Source: M3007 sp041160955 (GTDB taxonomy: Bacteria; Bacteroidota; Bacteroidia; Chitinophagales; Saprospiraceae). Taken from it: DNA of 64,000 bases. Location of the stretch: positions 18,872 to 82,871 of the forward strand of contig JBEAVK010000155.1 in assembly GCA_041160955.1 (NCBI GenBank). Direction: 5' to 3'. Numbering within the stretch: the first letter of the stretch is position 1; each line of letters starts with the position of its first letter. Position numbers and translations under genes: made by a program. Of this stretch, positions 34,766 to 42,754 are shown one piece after another. Below the pieces are notes generated by a model. That model was given only the letters and a program-made list of their open reading frames with translations, made no database searches and was not told where the DNA came from.

Positions 34766-35644
34766 CTAAATCTTCAATTGCCGTTTCTTAAAATCCGATG
34801 GTGACAGCCCCACCCACTTTTTAAATTGTTTTGAAAAATGCGCGGGGTCATTGAAATCTAAAAAATACGAAATTTCAGAAATGGAATACGTTGTTTCTAA
34901 TAAATATTTTTTTGCTTCTTCTAACCGGTAACTATGTACGACTTCTAAGGCCGATTTTTGAGCCACAGATCTGCAAATACGGTTAAGATGTACAGGTGTG
35001 ATGCTCATCTGATGAGCATATTCGCGAATGGATTTGACTTGAGGCAATGACTGCCTAATACTGTTCTGAAAAGTGTAGAAATAATCTAAGGTGCGATTAT
35101 TGGTCGGTATTATCTGCGGGGTAGATTCAAGTCCAATTCGATAAAGATTAAATACCAATAATTGAAAATAGCATTGCAAAAAAGCGTGTTTTTCAATATT
35201 TTCTGTATTCAACTCGTGTATAATGCTATCTTTTACAGTCAAGAAATGCTGCCACAATGTATGCTGACCTTTGCAATCATAATAACGAATTTGATTCCAT
35301 TCTGATAAAATATTTGGCTTGGCTTTGATAGATCGTTCTAAGAAAACAGCCGAAAAAGTAAACACTTCCCCCTCTACATTGGCTTGAAAAACAAAACCAT
35401 GCACCGTATTATTGGGAATCAATAAGATACAAGGTGCATTGAGTACAATTTTTTTATTGCCCGAAATCAATAAGCCACCGCCCGAAATAATAATAAAAAT
35501 TTGATACAAATCCGTGTGCAGATGCTCCGTTATCTTCCAATTGTACAGGCTGCTCCGCACTTCCAAAACCTCATGGTGAATAAAATCTTGTAAAAACGGC
35601 GCTTGAGCATCACCAAATAGGCCGGGAAAATTTACTAATTTCAT
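34766..35644 (-). CDS. AraC family transcriptional regulator
   Basis: A 292-residue regulator. The N-terminal half is cupin-like ('HLHTDLYQIFIIISGGGLLISGNKKIVLNAPCILLIPNNTVHGF'), the sugar/ligand sensing part. The C-terminal HTH domain (about 185-290) has 'IREYAHQMSITPVHLNRICRSV', 'YRLEEAKKYLLETTYSISEISYFLDFNDPAHFSKQFKKWVGLSPSDFKK', a standard AraC double HTH. It is transcribed divergently from the esterase-GH3 gene, so it very likely controls that gene. The effector is unknown. Confidence 0.92.
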   Translation of the reverse strand: MKLVNFPGLFGDAQAPFLQDFIHHEVLEVRSSLYNWKITEHLHTDLYQIFIIISGGGLLISGNKKIVLNAPCILLIPNNTVHGFVFQANVEGEVFTFSAVFLERSIKAKPNILSEWNQIRYYDCKGQHTLWQHFLTVKDSIIHELNTENIEKHAFLQCYFQLLVFNLYRIGLESTPQIIPTNNRTLDYFYTFQNSIRQSLPQVKSIREYAHQMSITPVHLNRICRSVAQKSALEVVHSYRLEEAKKYLLETTYSISEISYFLDFNDPAHFSKQFKKWVGLSPSDFKKRQLKI

Positions 35645-35808
35645 TCGATAACAGATTTAGAAATGATTGTGGGCAGCGCAGCCATATCCAATAGCATTTT
35701 GTTTAATTGTGACAAGTATTTACTTGAAAAAACGTAAGTACCTTAAAAAATGTTTCATTTGTACAAGAATATGATTTTTTTTTACAAAAAACCAACTTAG
35801 ACCCCGCC

Positions 35809-35816
35809 TACCTTTG
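35809..35816 (+). promoter_or_regulatory. -7 box of the esterase-GH3 gene
   Basis: TACCTTTG lies 53 bp before ATG 35869. The -33 region shows only TTTAC, so activation by the divergent AraC protein is plausible. Confidence 0.5.
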
Positions 35817-35868
35817 TCCCTATAACCCCAAATACTTAACGCCATCATCAAAATCTAAATTCAAAATA

Positions 35869-38547
35869 ATGAATATTGCTAAACTTTGTACAATTGTGTG
35901 CCTTCTATCGCCCTTCTTACTTTTTTCCCAAAAAGTAATACCCCTCCGCTCGCTGCCCAATCCCACAGGTTTGGTATGGGACAACCCCGAAAAAGAATCA
36001 TTTTCCCCTGTTTTTAATACCGAAATAGTGGCCAATGTGTCTGTTCCGACGATTACAGTGTATTTACCATCCCCTGAAAAGGCCAATGGAACAGGGCTAA
36101 TTATTGCACCTGGTGGCGGTTTTCATGCTTTGAGCATCAATAGCGAGGGAAATGATGTGGCTAAATGGTGCGTCGAGCACGGTATTGCAGCCTTTGTATT
36201 GCGCTACCGACTTGTACCGACCGGCAACGATCCCGCGATGGAATTTATCCAAAAACTAAAAAATCGCGACCAAATGGACAAGGATATGGCACCTGTTATC
36301 GCACTTGCCAAGGCCGATGGCTTGGAAGCGATCAATTATGTCCGCCTACACGCTGCCGAGTTTGGCGTAAAACCTAACCGTATTGGTATTATGGGCTTTT
36401 CTGCGGGCGGAACGGTAGCCGCTTCTACGGCTTTTGAATATACCCCTGCCAATAGACCAGATTTTGTTGCCCCTATTTATCCCGCGCTGCACGTCGTAAA
36501 CACCACAAAAGTACCCGACAATGCTCCCCCGCTCTTTGTAGCGGTGGCAAGTGATGATAATTTTGGTTTCCAAAAACAGTGTACCGCCTTGTACGATCAG
36601 TGGAATGCAGCCGAAAAAAGCATTGAAATGCACATTTATCCGTCTGGTGGACACGGATTTGGGATGCGCAAACAAAATATGCCGACGGATAACTGGATCG
36701 AGCGTTTTGGTGAGTGGCTGGATACACAAGGTTTTATGCGCGACTACCGCGACCTCAACCACAACGGTAAAAAAGATATTTATGAAGACACTGCCCAACC
36801 GCTTGAAAAACGAATAGAAGATCTGCTTTCACAGATGAATTTGGGAGAAAAGGCTGGCATGATGTTTATCAACGGCGCACCTATCAATGGAGATGGCAGC
36901 CTACCGTTCAATCCAGATAAAGTAGCAAAAGGTTTTACCGCATTTAGGCCCGCTGCGCTCGACCACATGAATAATCTCAAAATAACCCATTTCAACCTTT
37001 GGCAAATCCCTGAAGAACCTGCTATTACCGCAAAATGGTACAATAATCTGCAACAGGCAGCCGCTAAAACCCGCCTTGGTATTCCGGTAACTATTGCAAG
37101 TGACCCCCGCAATCATTTTAGCAATAATATTTTTTCGATGGCTGCCAAAAGTTTTTCGATGTGGCCTGAAACACCAGGTTTTGCAGCCATTGGCGATGAA
37201 AAATTGATGGAGCGTTTTGCCGATATTGTACGGCAAGAATACCTAGCAATCGGTATCCGCGAAAGCCTACATCCACAGATTGACCTTGCTACCGAGCCGC
37301 GTTGGCCACGTATCAGTGGTGCATTCAGTGAGGATGCTAACCTGACTGCCCGCATGGTAGCAGCCTATATCAAAGGCTTACAGGGCAATGATATGAAGGA
37401 CGGTGTAGCCTGTATGACCAAGCATTTTCCTGGCGGCGGCCCTCAGAAAGAAGGGCTAGATCCACATTTCCCTTTCCAAAAGGGGCAGATTTACCCCGGT
37501 AAAAATTTTGATTACCACTTAATCCCCTTTGAAGCGGCTTTCAAGGCAGGTACTGCCGCTATCATGCCTTATTATGGTATTCCGGTCGGACAAACAGACG
37601 AAGAGGTGGCTATGTCGTTCAACAAAAGTATTATCACCCAACTTCTCCGCGAAAAATATAAATATGACGGGGTAGTTTGTACCGATTGGGGTCTGATCAC
37701 AGATATGAAAACACCTACTTTTACTTGGCCCGCCCGTGCATGGGGAGTGGAAAAATTGAGCGAAAAAGAGCGCGTTAAAAAAGCAATCGAAGCTGGTATT
37801 GACCAGTTTGGTGGCGAAAACTGCCCACAGTACATTATTGATTTGGTAAAAGAGGGTGCATTGAAGGAATCTCGTATTGACCAATCTGTACGCCGATTAT
37901 TGCGCCAAAAATTTCAATTAGGGCTTTTTGACGCGCCTTTTGTGGACGAATCAAAGGTGAAAACCATCATTGGCAACGCGGATTTCCAAAAAGAAGCCGA
38001 TGCAGCACAACGCCGTTCTATGACGCTTTTGAAAAACACTAAAAATACACTACCCATTGAAAAAAAGAACTTGAAAATTTTCGTCAAAAATATCGCACCA
38101 GAAGTCGCGGCACTTTACGGTACAGTAGTGACCGACCCTAAACAGGCCGATTTTGCTATTGTCCGACTCAATACGCCATGGGTTGCGGTAGAAACGGATA
38201 TCCCGATGGCGCAAGGTTTTCATCATGGCGACCTTGATTTTAAAGGGAAAGACCTACAAGAAGTGCTTGATATATGTAAAACTGTACCAACTATCGTAGA
38301 TATATACCTCGACCGACCGGCGGTTTTTCCTGAAATTAATATAGCAGCAAGGGCTGTATTGGCTAATTATGGCGCGAGCGATGCCGCTATCTTAGACGTG
38401 ATTTTTGGAAAGGCAAATCCTGAAGGCAAATTACCTTTTGAACTACCTTCCAGCATGGAAGCGGTACGTAACCAAAAAACAGATGTACCCTACGATTCAA
38501 AAGATCCACTGTATAAGTTTGGTCATGGATTGCGTTATGGGAAATGA
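35869..38547 (+). CDS. Secreted carbohydrate esterase - GH3 glycosidase fusion
   Basis: An 892-residue exported two-enzyme protein. A signal peptide (…LLSPFLLFSQ) is followed by an alpha/beta-hydrolase (about 50-290) with oxyanion 'IIAPGGGFH', nucleophile GFSAGG (S178), Asp near 228-229 and His262 ('SGGHGFGM'), typical of acetylxylan/sugar esterases. Residues 295-307 form a calcium-loop-like linker (DLNHNGKKDIYED). A GH3 domain (about 310-890) follows with 'KHFPGGGPQKEGLD' and the nucleophile Asp606 in 'VVCTDWGL'. Together they would deacylate and hydrolyse a decorated glycan, for example xylan (inferred). An AraC regulator is divergent. Confidence 0.87.
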   Translation: MNIAKLCTIVCLLSPFLLFSQKVIPLRSLPNPTGLVWDNPEKESFSPVFNTEIVANVSVPTITVYLPSPEKANGTGLIIAPGGGFHALSINSEGNDVAKWCVEHGIAAFVLRYRLVPTGNDPAMEFIQKLKNRDQMDKDMAPVIALAKADGLEAINYVRLHAAEFGVKPNRIGIMGFSAGGTVAASTAFEYTPANRPDFVAPIYPALHVVNTTKVPDNAPPLFVAVASDDNFGFQKQCTALYDQWNAAEKSIEMHIYPSGGHGFGMRKQNMPTDNWIERFGEWLDTQGFMRDYRDLNHNGKKDIYEDTAQPLEKRIEDLLSQMNLGEKAGMMFINGAPINGDGSLPFNPDKVAKGFTAFRPAALDHMNNLKITHFNLWQIPEEPAITAKWYNNLQQAAAKTRLGIPVTIASDPRNHFSNNIFSMAAKSFSMWPETPGFAAIGDEKLMERFADIVRQEYLAIGIRESLHPQIDLATEPRWPRISGAFSEDANLTARMVAAYIKGLQGNDMKDGVACMTKHFPGGGPQKEGLDPHFPFQKGQIYPGKNFDYHLIPFEAAFKAGTAAIMPYYGIPVGQTDEEVAMSFNKSIITQLLREKYKYDGVVCTDWGLITDMKTPTFTWPARAWGVEKLSEKERVKKAIEAGIDQFGGENCPQYIIDLVKEGALKESRIDQSVRRLLRQKFQLGLFDAPFVDESKVKTIIGNADFQKEADAAQRRSMTLLKNTKNTLPIEKKNLKIFVKNIAPEVAALYGTVVTDPKQADFAIVRLNTPWVAVETDIPMAQGFHHGDLDFKGKDLQEVLDICKTVPTIVDIYLDRPAVFPEINIAARAVLANYGASDAAILDVIFGKANPEGKLPFELPSSMEAVRNQKTDVPYDSKDPLYKFGHGLRYGK

Positions 38548-38555
38548 TGATTTTT

Positions 38556-38591
38556 AGTCCACTGTAACATAAATTTAATTTACAGTGGACT
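38556..38591. terminator. Bidirectional hairpin terminator
   Basis: A perfect 12-bp stem (AGTCCACTGTAA with TTACAGTGGACT) with a 12-nt AT loop, between convergent genes; it touches the stop codon of the permease gene. Confidence 0.7.
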
Positions 38592-39979
38592 TATTCTGCG
38601 TGTTGTGCCTTACTTTTCTGAAAAAAATAAGGCACAATGCCCAGCAATATAACAATTACAGAAGCTGATAGTGGGCTAATTGTAATATGACCTTCCGCAT
38701 TATAGCCATACCAAAAATGACCATCATACAACACCACCACACTATAATAGATCATTGCCAAATTGATGGCTAAAAAAATCAAAGGTGTTACTGGATAGCC
38801 CCAAGCCTTGAACGGACGCGGCCATTCAGGATGCTTCCAACGCATGATATAAATACCAAAAACCGATAACGAAGCAAAAATAGCCAAAGAAAATCCAACA
38901 AAATCGAGCAGCGATTTGAAATCGGATAATAACGTAAATAATATTGTGATACCGCCCATCACCATAGCCGCCAAATAAGGCGAACCATTGGGCCAAGTAC
39001 GCGATAAAGCCTTAAACAAAGGATAATCCTTACCCATTACTTCCGCCACCCGCGAGGCCGTAATAATATAGCCATTTAAAGTAGCCAAAAGCGCAAAACT
39101 CATCAAGGCCGAAAACCAATCCAGCACCCGAATACCGCCAAAACTACGTTCTCCAAATAATTTATGTATAACCGTATTTCCCACACTGGATCCGCCCAAT
39201 TTAATTTCCTCCATGCTACATACATGTAAAAACGTAAAATTGAGGAGTAGATAAATCGCAGTGACCACCGTAATACCCACCAATATAGACAACGGCAGGT
39301 TGCGTTGAGGGTTTTCAATATCGGAAGAAATATATACCGATGAGTTCCAGCCGGTATAGGAAAAATACAGCAGTGCTAAACACGAAAAAAAACTGCCCGA
39401 AAATACTTGAGCGGTCGTTTGGGTATTTAAGGCAAAGGATACATTGGATGGCGTATGGTGCGGCAATAATAAAGGCAGTGCGATAAAAATGCCGATCAAT
39501 ACTAATTTAAAAGCGGTAGAAATATTTTGGAACAAACTACCGACCCGCACACCAAACAATTGCACCAGCGTAACCACTACGATACTAGCAACGCCAATCC
39601 ATTTCGTACCCGGTGAATCCAATGCTAAGCCGAGTATAGGCGCAAAATAATTACCCAAGTTGAGTGCAGAGCCGGCCATAGGTGCTGCAAAACCAACAAT
39701 CAAGGTACATACCCCGGTCGAGAAACCCAAAGCGGGATGGTATATCTTAGTTAAATACTCGTATTCTCCACCAGAGCGGGGGAACAAGCCTGTCAGTTCT
39801 GCATAACAAAGTCCACCACTTAATGCCACAATACCACCAGCCAGCCAAAGTATAAGAATAGATCCCCCCGAAGGCAAACTATCTACTTGGAAAAACAATG
39901 CAGCAAACACACCCGTACCGATCATATTTGCAATGATAATGGCTGTAGCGGTTTGGAGGGTGTATTTTTGATTGGGCAT
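38591..39979 (-). CDS. APC-superfamily amino acid permease
   Basis: A 462-residue permease with about 12 transmembrane helices. TM1 is 'ATAIIIANMIGTGVFAALFFQ' and TM2-3 carry 'LCYAELTGLFPRSGGEYEYLTKIYHPALGF', typical of LAT/APC-type exchangers. The ATG at 39979 was chosen over the in-frame ATG at 39997 because the -7 box (minus-strand TACCTTTG, 39995-40002) overlaps the latter. Differences in loop length show it is not a recent copy of the permease at 33103. Substrate unknown; its position next to the GH3 gene is probably coincidental. Confidence 0.88.
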   Translation of the reverse strand: MPNQKYTLQTATAIIIANMIGTGVFAALFFQVDSLPSGGSILILWLAGGIVALSGGLCYAELTGLFPRSGGEYEYLTKIYHPALGFSTGVCTLIVGFAAPMAGSALNLGNYFAPILGLALDSPGTKWIGVASIVVVTLVQLFGVRVGSLFQNISTAFKLVLIGIFIALPLLLPHHTPSNVSFALNTQTTAQVFSGSFFSCLALLYFSYTGWNSSVYISSDIENPQRNLPLSILVGITVVTAIYLLLNFTFLHVCSMEEIKLGGSSVGNTVIHKLFGERSFGGIRVLDWFSALMSFALLATLNGYIITASRVAEVMGKDYPLFKALSRTWPNGSPYLAAMVMGGITILFTLLSDFKSLLDFVGFSLAIFASLSVFGIYIMRWKHPEWPRPFKAWGYPVTPLIFLAINLAMIYYSVVVLYDGHFWYGYNAEGHITISPLSASVIVILLGIVPYFFQKSKAQHAE

Positions 39980-39994
39980 AGTTATTTTTTTATG

Positions 39995-40002
39995 CAAAGG
40001 TA
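39995..40002 (-). promoter_or_regulatory. -7 box of the second permease gene
   Basis: Minus-strand TACCTTTG, an exact consensus match. It overlaps an upstream in-frame ATG (39997), which rules that ATG out as the usual start. Confidence 0.55.
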
Positions 40003-40349
40003 ATCTGTTTTTGTACGGTATTCCTATTGTTAAAAACTAGTTTGGGTATATCAATAAACCCTTACTTTGAAAAAAAAGTAAAAAGAGCCTGTTTGTTACA
40101 TTGGTTTTTTTAGGTCGAATTAAAGTTTTTTAAAAATTTTTTACCTTTTTTTTCTTAACAAAATGCTAAATTTAGGCTTTTTTTATTTTTTTTATACCCA
40201 TTTTTGGGTACGTTTTTTCAACAAATGACTCCAATTTAAGCATTTTTAATGGGCATCTAAGTACTAAATTACCGTTCCTTTTCAATTTAATACCGTTTTT
40301 ATAATAATAGCATATTTTTCTTTTTTTCAACAAATTGAAAAAAGCGCAC
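40003..40349. other. Very AT-rich intergenic stretch
   Basis: About 350 bp, with many A and T runs, upstream of the candidate RNA. No real coding frame was seen; the short open frames here are low-complexity. Confidence 0.35.
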
Positions 40350-40380
40350 TTGCACAGTTTGTGAAACTTCCGCACTTTTG
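40350..40380 (+). promoter_or_regulatory. Candidate promoter for a small RNA
   Basis: TTG at 40350-40352, a 20-nt spacer and CACTTTTG at 40373-40380, one mismatch from the TAnnTTTG -7 box. Confidence 0.45.
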
Positions 40381-40386
40381 TAACGT

Positions 40387-40513
40387 CAATAAGAAAGAAC
40401 AACACGACGCAGTAAGTTTAGAGATGTAAATGTTGACACATAGATTTGCCACTTTTCATGAGATTATATACGGGAAACCGGCGCGCTGCAAACGAGCAGC
40501 GCGCTTTTTTTTT
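40387..40513 (+). ncRNA. Candidate free-standing small RNA (about 127 nt)
   Basis: A predicted transcript from a promoter-like pair to a very strong intrinsic terminator. Just before the terminator stem it contains a short CGG-GAAA-CCG tetraloop-like stem (40471-40480 region). It encodes no frame with a start codon of any length, and the next gene has its own promoter after the terminator. The neighbouring gene on the left runs the other way, so the terminator has no coding gene to serve. I do not recognise the family (not clearly 6S, SRP or tmRNA). Confidence 0.5.
40481..40513 (+). terminator. Strong intrinsic terminator
   Basis: A perfect 9-bp GC stem (GCGCGCTGC with GCAGCGCGC, loop AAACGA) followed by nine T. 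The T-run is only on the plus strand, so it works rightward. Confidence 0.9.
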
Positions 40514-40542
40514 GCCCATATTGAAATTACTGTGTAATATTG
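40511..40542 (+). promoter_or_regulatory. Promoter of the ricT gene
   Basis: TTTG at 40511-40514, a 20-nt spacer and TAATATTG at 40535-40542 (one mismatch). It lies after the terminator, so ricT is transcribed independently. Confidence 0.5.
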
Positions 40543-40611
40543 CACCGCTTTAATTACTCTACTCAAGTAAGAGGCACTATCAATTCACGAATCTCAAAAC
40601 TATATATATTA

Positions 40612-42570
40612 ATGGCTTGTTCAGGATGTTCTTGTTCCACCGGGAAAGATAGCGTAGGCGGATGCAGTTCAAATGGAGGATGTTCCACGGGTGGTTGTAA
40701 TAGACACAATACTTTTGATTGGATAACGGCAATGGGTATCTCGGATACTCAACCCTTTGATGTGGTAGAAGTTTCCTTTAAAAATGGTTCTCGCAAAGAT
40801 TTTTTTAAAAACCCATCTTTTACACGTACCACTACTGGCGATTTTGTGCTGGTGGAATCCGCTTCGGGTGGGTATGATTTAGGAAAGATTTCGCTTTCTG
40901 GCGAACTCGTGCGTTTGCAAATGAAACGCAAGCGTATTAAAAATGACGCTCGCCTCGGTGCAGTGATCCGAAAAGCGCACGAACGCGATGTAGAACGCCT
41001 CGACGAATTGCGCAAAGAAGAGAAAGGTGTTATGGTAAAGGCGCGTACCATTGCTCGTACACTTGATCTGCAAATGAAAGTTTGTGATATTGAATTTCAA
41101 GGCGATGGCCGTAAATGTACCTTTTTTTATACTGCAGAAGGTCGTGTAGATTTCAGGGAACTGATCCGGCATTACGCTAAGGAATTTAAGGTAAAAATTG
41201 AAATGCGCCAAATTGGTGCTCGACAAGAATCTGCACGTATCGGCGGACTTGGCAATTGTGGCCGCGAACTGTGCTGCTCTACTTGGCTCTCCGAATTCAA
41301 ATCGGTAAATACCGCCGCTGCCCGTTATCAAAACCTGGCCATTAACCAAACCAAACTTTCGGGTATGTGTGGCCGCCTTAAATGTTGCCTCAATTATGAA
41401 CTTGATACTTATGTCGATGCATTAGAGGATTTTCCAGACAAAGCCGACAGACTAAAAACAAAGGCAGGACTAGCCGTTTTAATGAAAACTGACGTGTTCA
41501 AGCGCCTTATGTTTTACGCCTATGTCGATAATAAGATCAAATTCTACCCGCTCCACGTGGATCAAGTATGGGATGCAATGGATATGATCAAAAATGGCGA
41601 AATCCCGTCCAGTTTGGACGATATTTTAGCAATGGCTCCACCATCCGGGGTAGAAGAAGTGGAAGAGTATGAACCAGATTTCGAAAATGTGGACAATGTG
41701 ATCCAACTCCCACTCGAAAAACGCAAGAAAAAGAAGAAAAAGAAGAAAAATGATCGCGGGGATACTGCTGCTGCTGCTGTAGAACGCGCCGAACAGGCCG
41801 ACCAACAACGGGCTGGTAAAGGTGCTCCACCACAACAACGCCGCGATAACCGACCGAATAATAAAAGTGGCGGCGGCGACCGTCCACCTCGCCCAGAGGG
41901 CAATAATAGGCCGCCTCGCCCGGAAGGGGATCAGCGCAACTCTAATAACGCAGGCAGTAACCGTCCACCTCGCCCAGAAGGCAATAACCGGCCACCACGT
42001 CCAGAAGGCGATAACAAGAACCCGAACAAACCAGGCGGCGGTGACCGTCCACCTCGACCAGAAGGTAATAACAGGCCTCCACGTCCAGAGGGCGACAACA
42101 AGAACCAGAACAAACCAGGCGGCGGTGACCGTCCACCTCGACCAGAAGGTAATAACAGGCCACCACGTCCAGAGGGCGACAACAAGAACCCAAACAAACC
42201 AGGCGGCGGTGACCGTCCACCTCGATCAGAAGGTAATAACCGGCCACCACGTCCAGAGGGCGACAACAAGAACCCAAACAAACCAGGCGGCGGTGACCGT
42301 CCACCTCGACCAGAAGGTAATAACAGGCCACCACGTCCAGAGGGTGATAACAGAAACCCAAACAAACCAGGCGGCGGTGACCGTCCACCTCGACCAGAAG
42401 GCGATAACAGGCCACCACGTCCGGAGGGTGATAACAGAAACCCGAACAAACCAGGCGGCGGTGACCGTCCACCTCGACCAGAAGGCAATAACAGGCCACC
42501 ACGTCCGGAGGGCAATAATCGACCACCGCGTCCGAATGATAAGAACGGCGGCGATGGATCGAAGGAATAA
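40612..42570 (+). CDS. ricT: RicT/PSP1-domain protein with Cys-rich head and long repeat tail
   Basis: A 652-residue protein. Residues 1-33 are Cys-rich (GCSCSTG...GGCSSNGGCSTGGC). The PSP1/RicT domain (about 40-340) has 'GKISLSGELVRLQMKRKRI', 'FFYTAEGRVDFRELIRHYAKEFKVKIEMRQIGARQESARIGGLGNCGRELCCSTW' and 'GMCGRLKCCLNYE', the Cys pairs that bind Fe-S clusters in Bacillus RicT. A lysine-rich stretch (about 372-380) and eight 28-residue GGGDRPPRPEGNN-type repeats (41869-42540) follow. Bacillus RicT works with RicA/RicF in RNA maturation and development; Bacteroidota have only RicT. ATG 40612 was chosen; a start at 40540 overlaps the promoter. Confidence 0.87.
   Translation: MACSGCSCSTGKDSVGGCSSNGGCSTGGCNRHNTFDWITAMGISDTQPFDVVEVSFKNGSRKDFFKNPSFTRTTTGDFVLVESASGGYDLGKISLSGELVRLQMKRKRIKNDARLGAVIRKAHERDVERLDELRKEEKGVMVKARTIARTLDLQMKVCDIEFQGDGRKCTFFYTAEGRVDFRELIRHYAKEFKVKIEMRQIGARQESARIGGLGNCGRELCCSTWLSEFKSVNTAAARYQNLAINQTKLSGMCGRLKCCLNYELDTYVDALEDFPDKADRLKTKAGLAVLMKTDVFKRLMFYAYVDNKIKFYPLHVDQVWDAMDMIKNGEIPSSLDDILAMAPPSGVEEVEEYEPDFENVDNVIQLPLEKRKKKKKKKKNDRGDTAAAAVERAEQADQQRAGKGAPPQQRRDNRPNNKSGGGDRPPRPEGNNRPPRPEGDQRNSNNAGSNRPPRPEGNNRPPRPEGDNKNPNKPGGGDRPPRPEGNNRPPRPEGDNKNQNKPGGGDRPPRPEGNNRPPRPEGDNKNPNKPGGGDRPPRSEGNNRPPRPEGDNKNPNKPGGGDRPPRPEGNNRPPRPEGDNRNPNKPGGGDRPPRPEGDNRPPRPEGDNRNPNKPGGGDRPPRPEGNNRPPRPEGNNRPPRPNDKNGGDGSKE
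41869..42540 (+). repeat. Eight tandem 84-bp repeats in ricT
   Basis: 672 bp encoding eight units of 28 residues (consensus GGGDRPPRPEGNN, RPPRPEGDN and KNPNKP in order; the second unit is one residue shorter and the last diverges). Nucleotide identity between middle units is high, which suggests recent expansion by slippage or recombination. Confidence 0.85.
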
Positions 42571-42595
42571 ATTGTAATTTTGACGATAAATCATT

Positions 42596-42638
42596 AAAAA
42601 GAGGTTATCAGGCGTTATGCTTGGTAGCCTCTTTTTTT
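42596..42638 (+). terminator. Terminator after ricT
   Basis: An interrupted stem (AAAAAGAGGTTA... with ...TAGCCTCTTTTTTT) containing G-T pairs and ending in a T-run. Confidence 0.65.
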
Positions 42639-42661
42639 ACCCCCTTTAAGCCACAAAAAGA

Positions 42662-42695
42662 ACAGGCCGCTGAACAACGAAGTCCAACGGCCTGT
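42662..42695 (-). terminator. Terminator of the glutamine synthetase gene
   Basis: An 8-bp stem ACAGGCCG/CGGCCTGT with an 18-nt loop, followed on the minus strand by TTCTTTTTG. It lies about 60 bp past the stop at 42755. Confidence 0.5.
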
Positions 42696-42754
42696 ATCAA
42701 AAAGGTTTTATATGAAATAAGTGTCTTTGATTAAGTATATCCAAATACTTAAAA

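Noticed and set aside
40387..40513. tRNA, 6S, SRP RNA or tmRNA
   Set aside because: No cloverleaf, T-loop GTTCRA, 6S bubble layout or SRP GGAA/GNAR pattern could be matched by eye.
41822..42594. Long open frames on both strands across the ricT repeat region
   Set aside because: They are shadows created by the repetitive 84-bp units, which leave all frames open; only the RPPRPEG frame joins a known domain.
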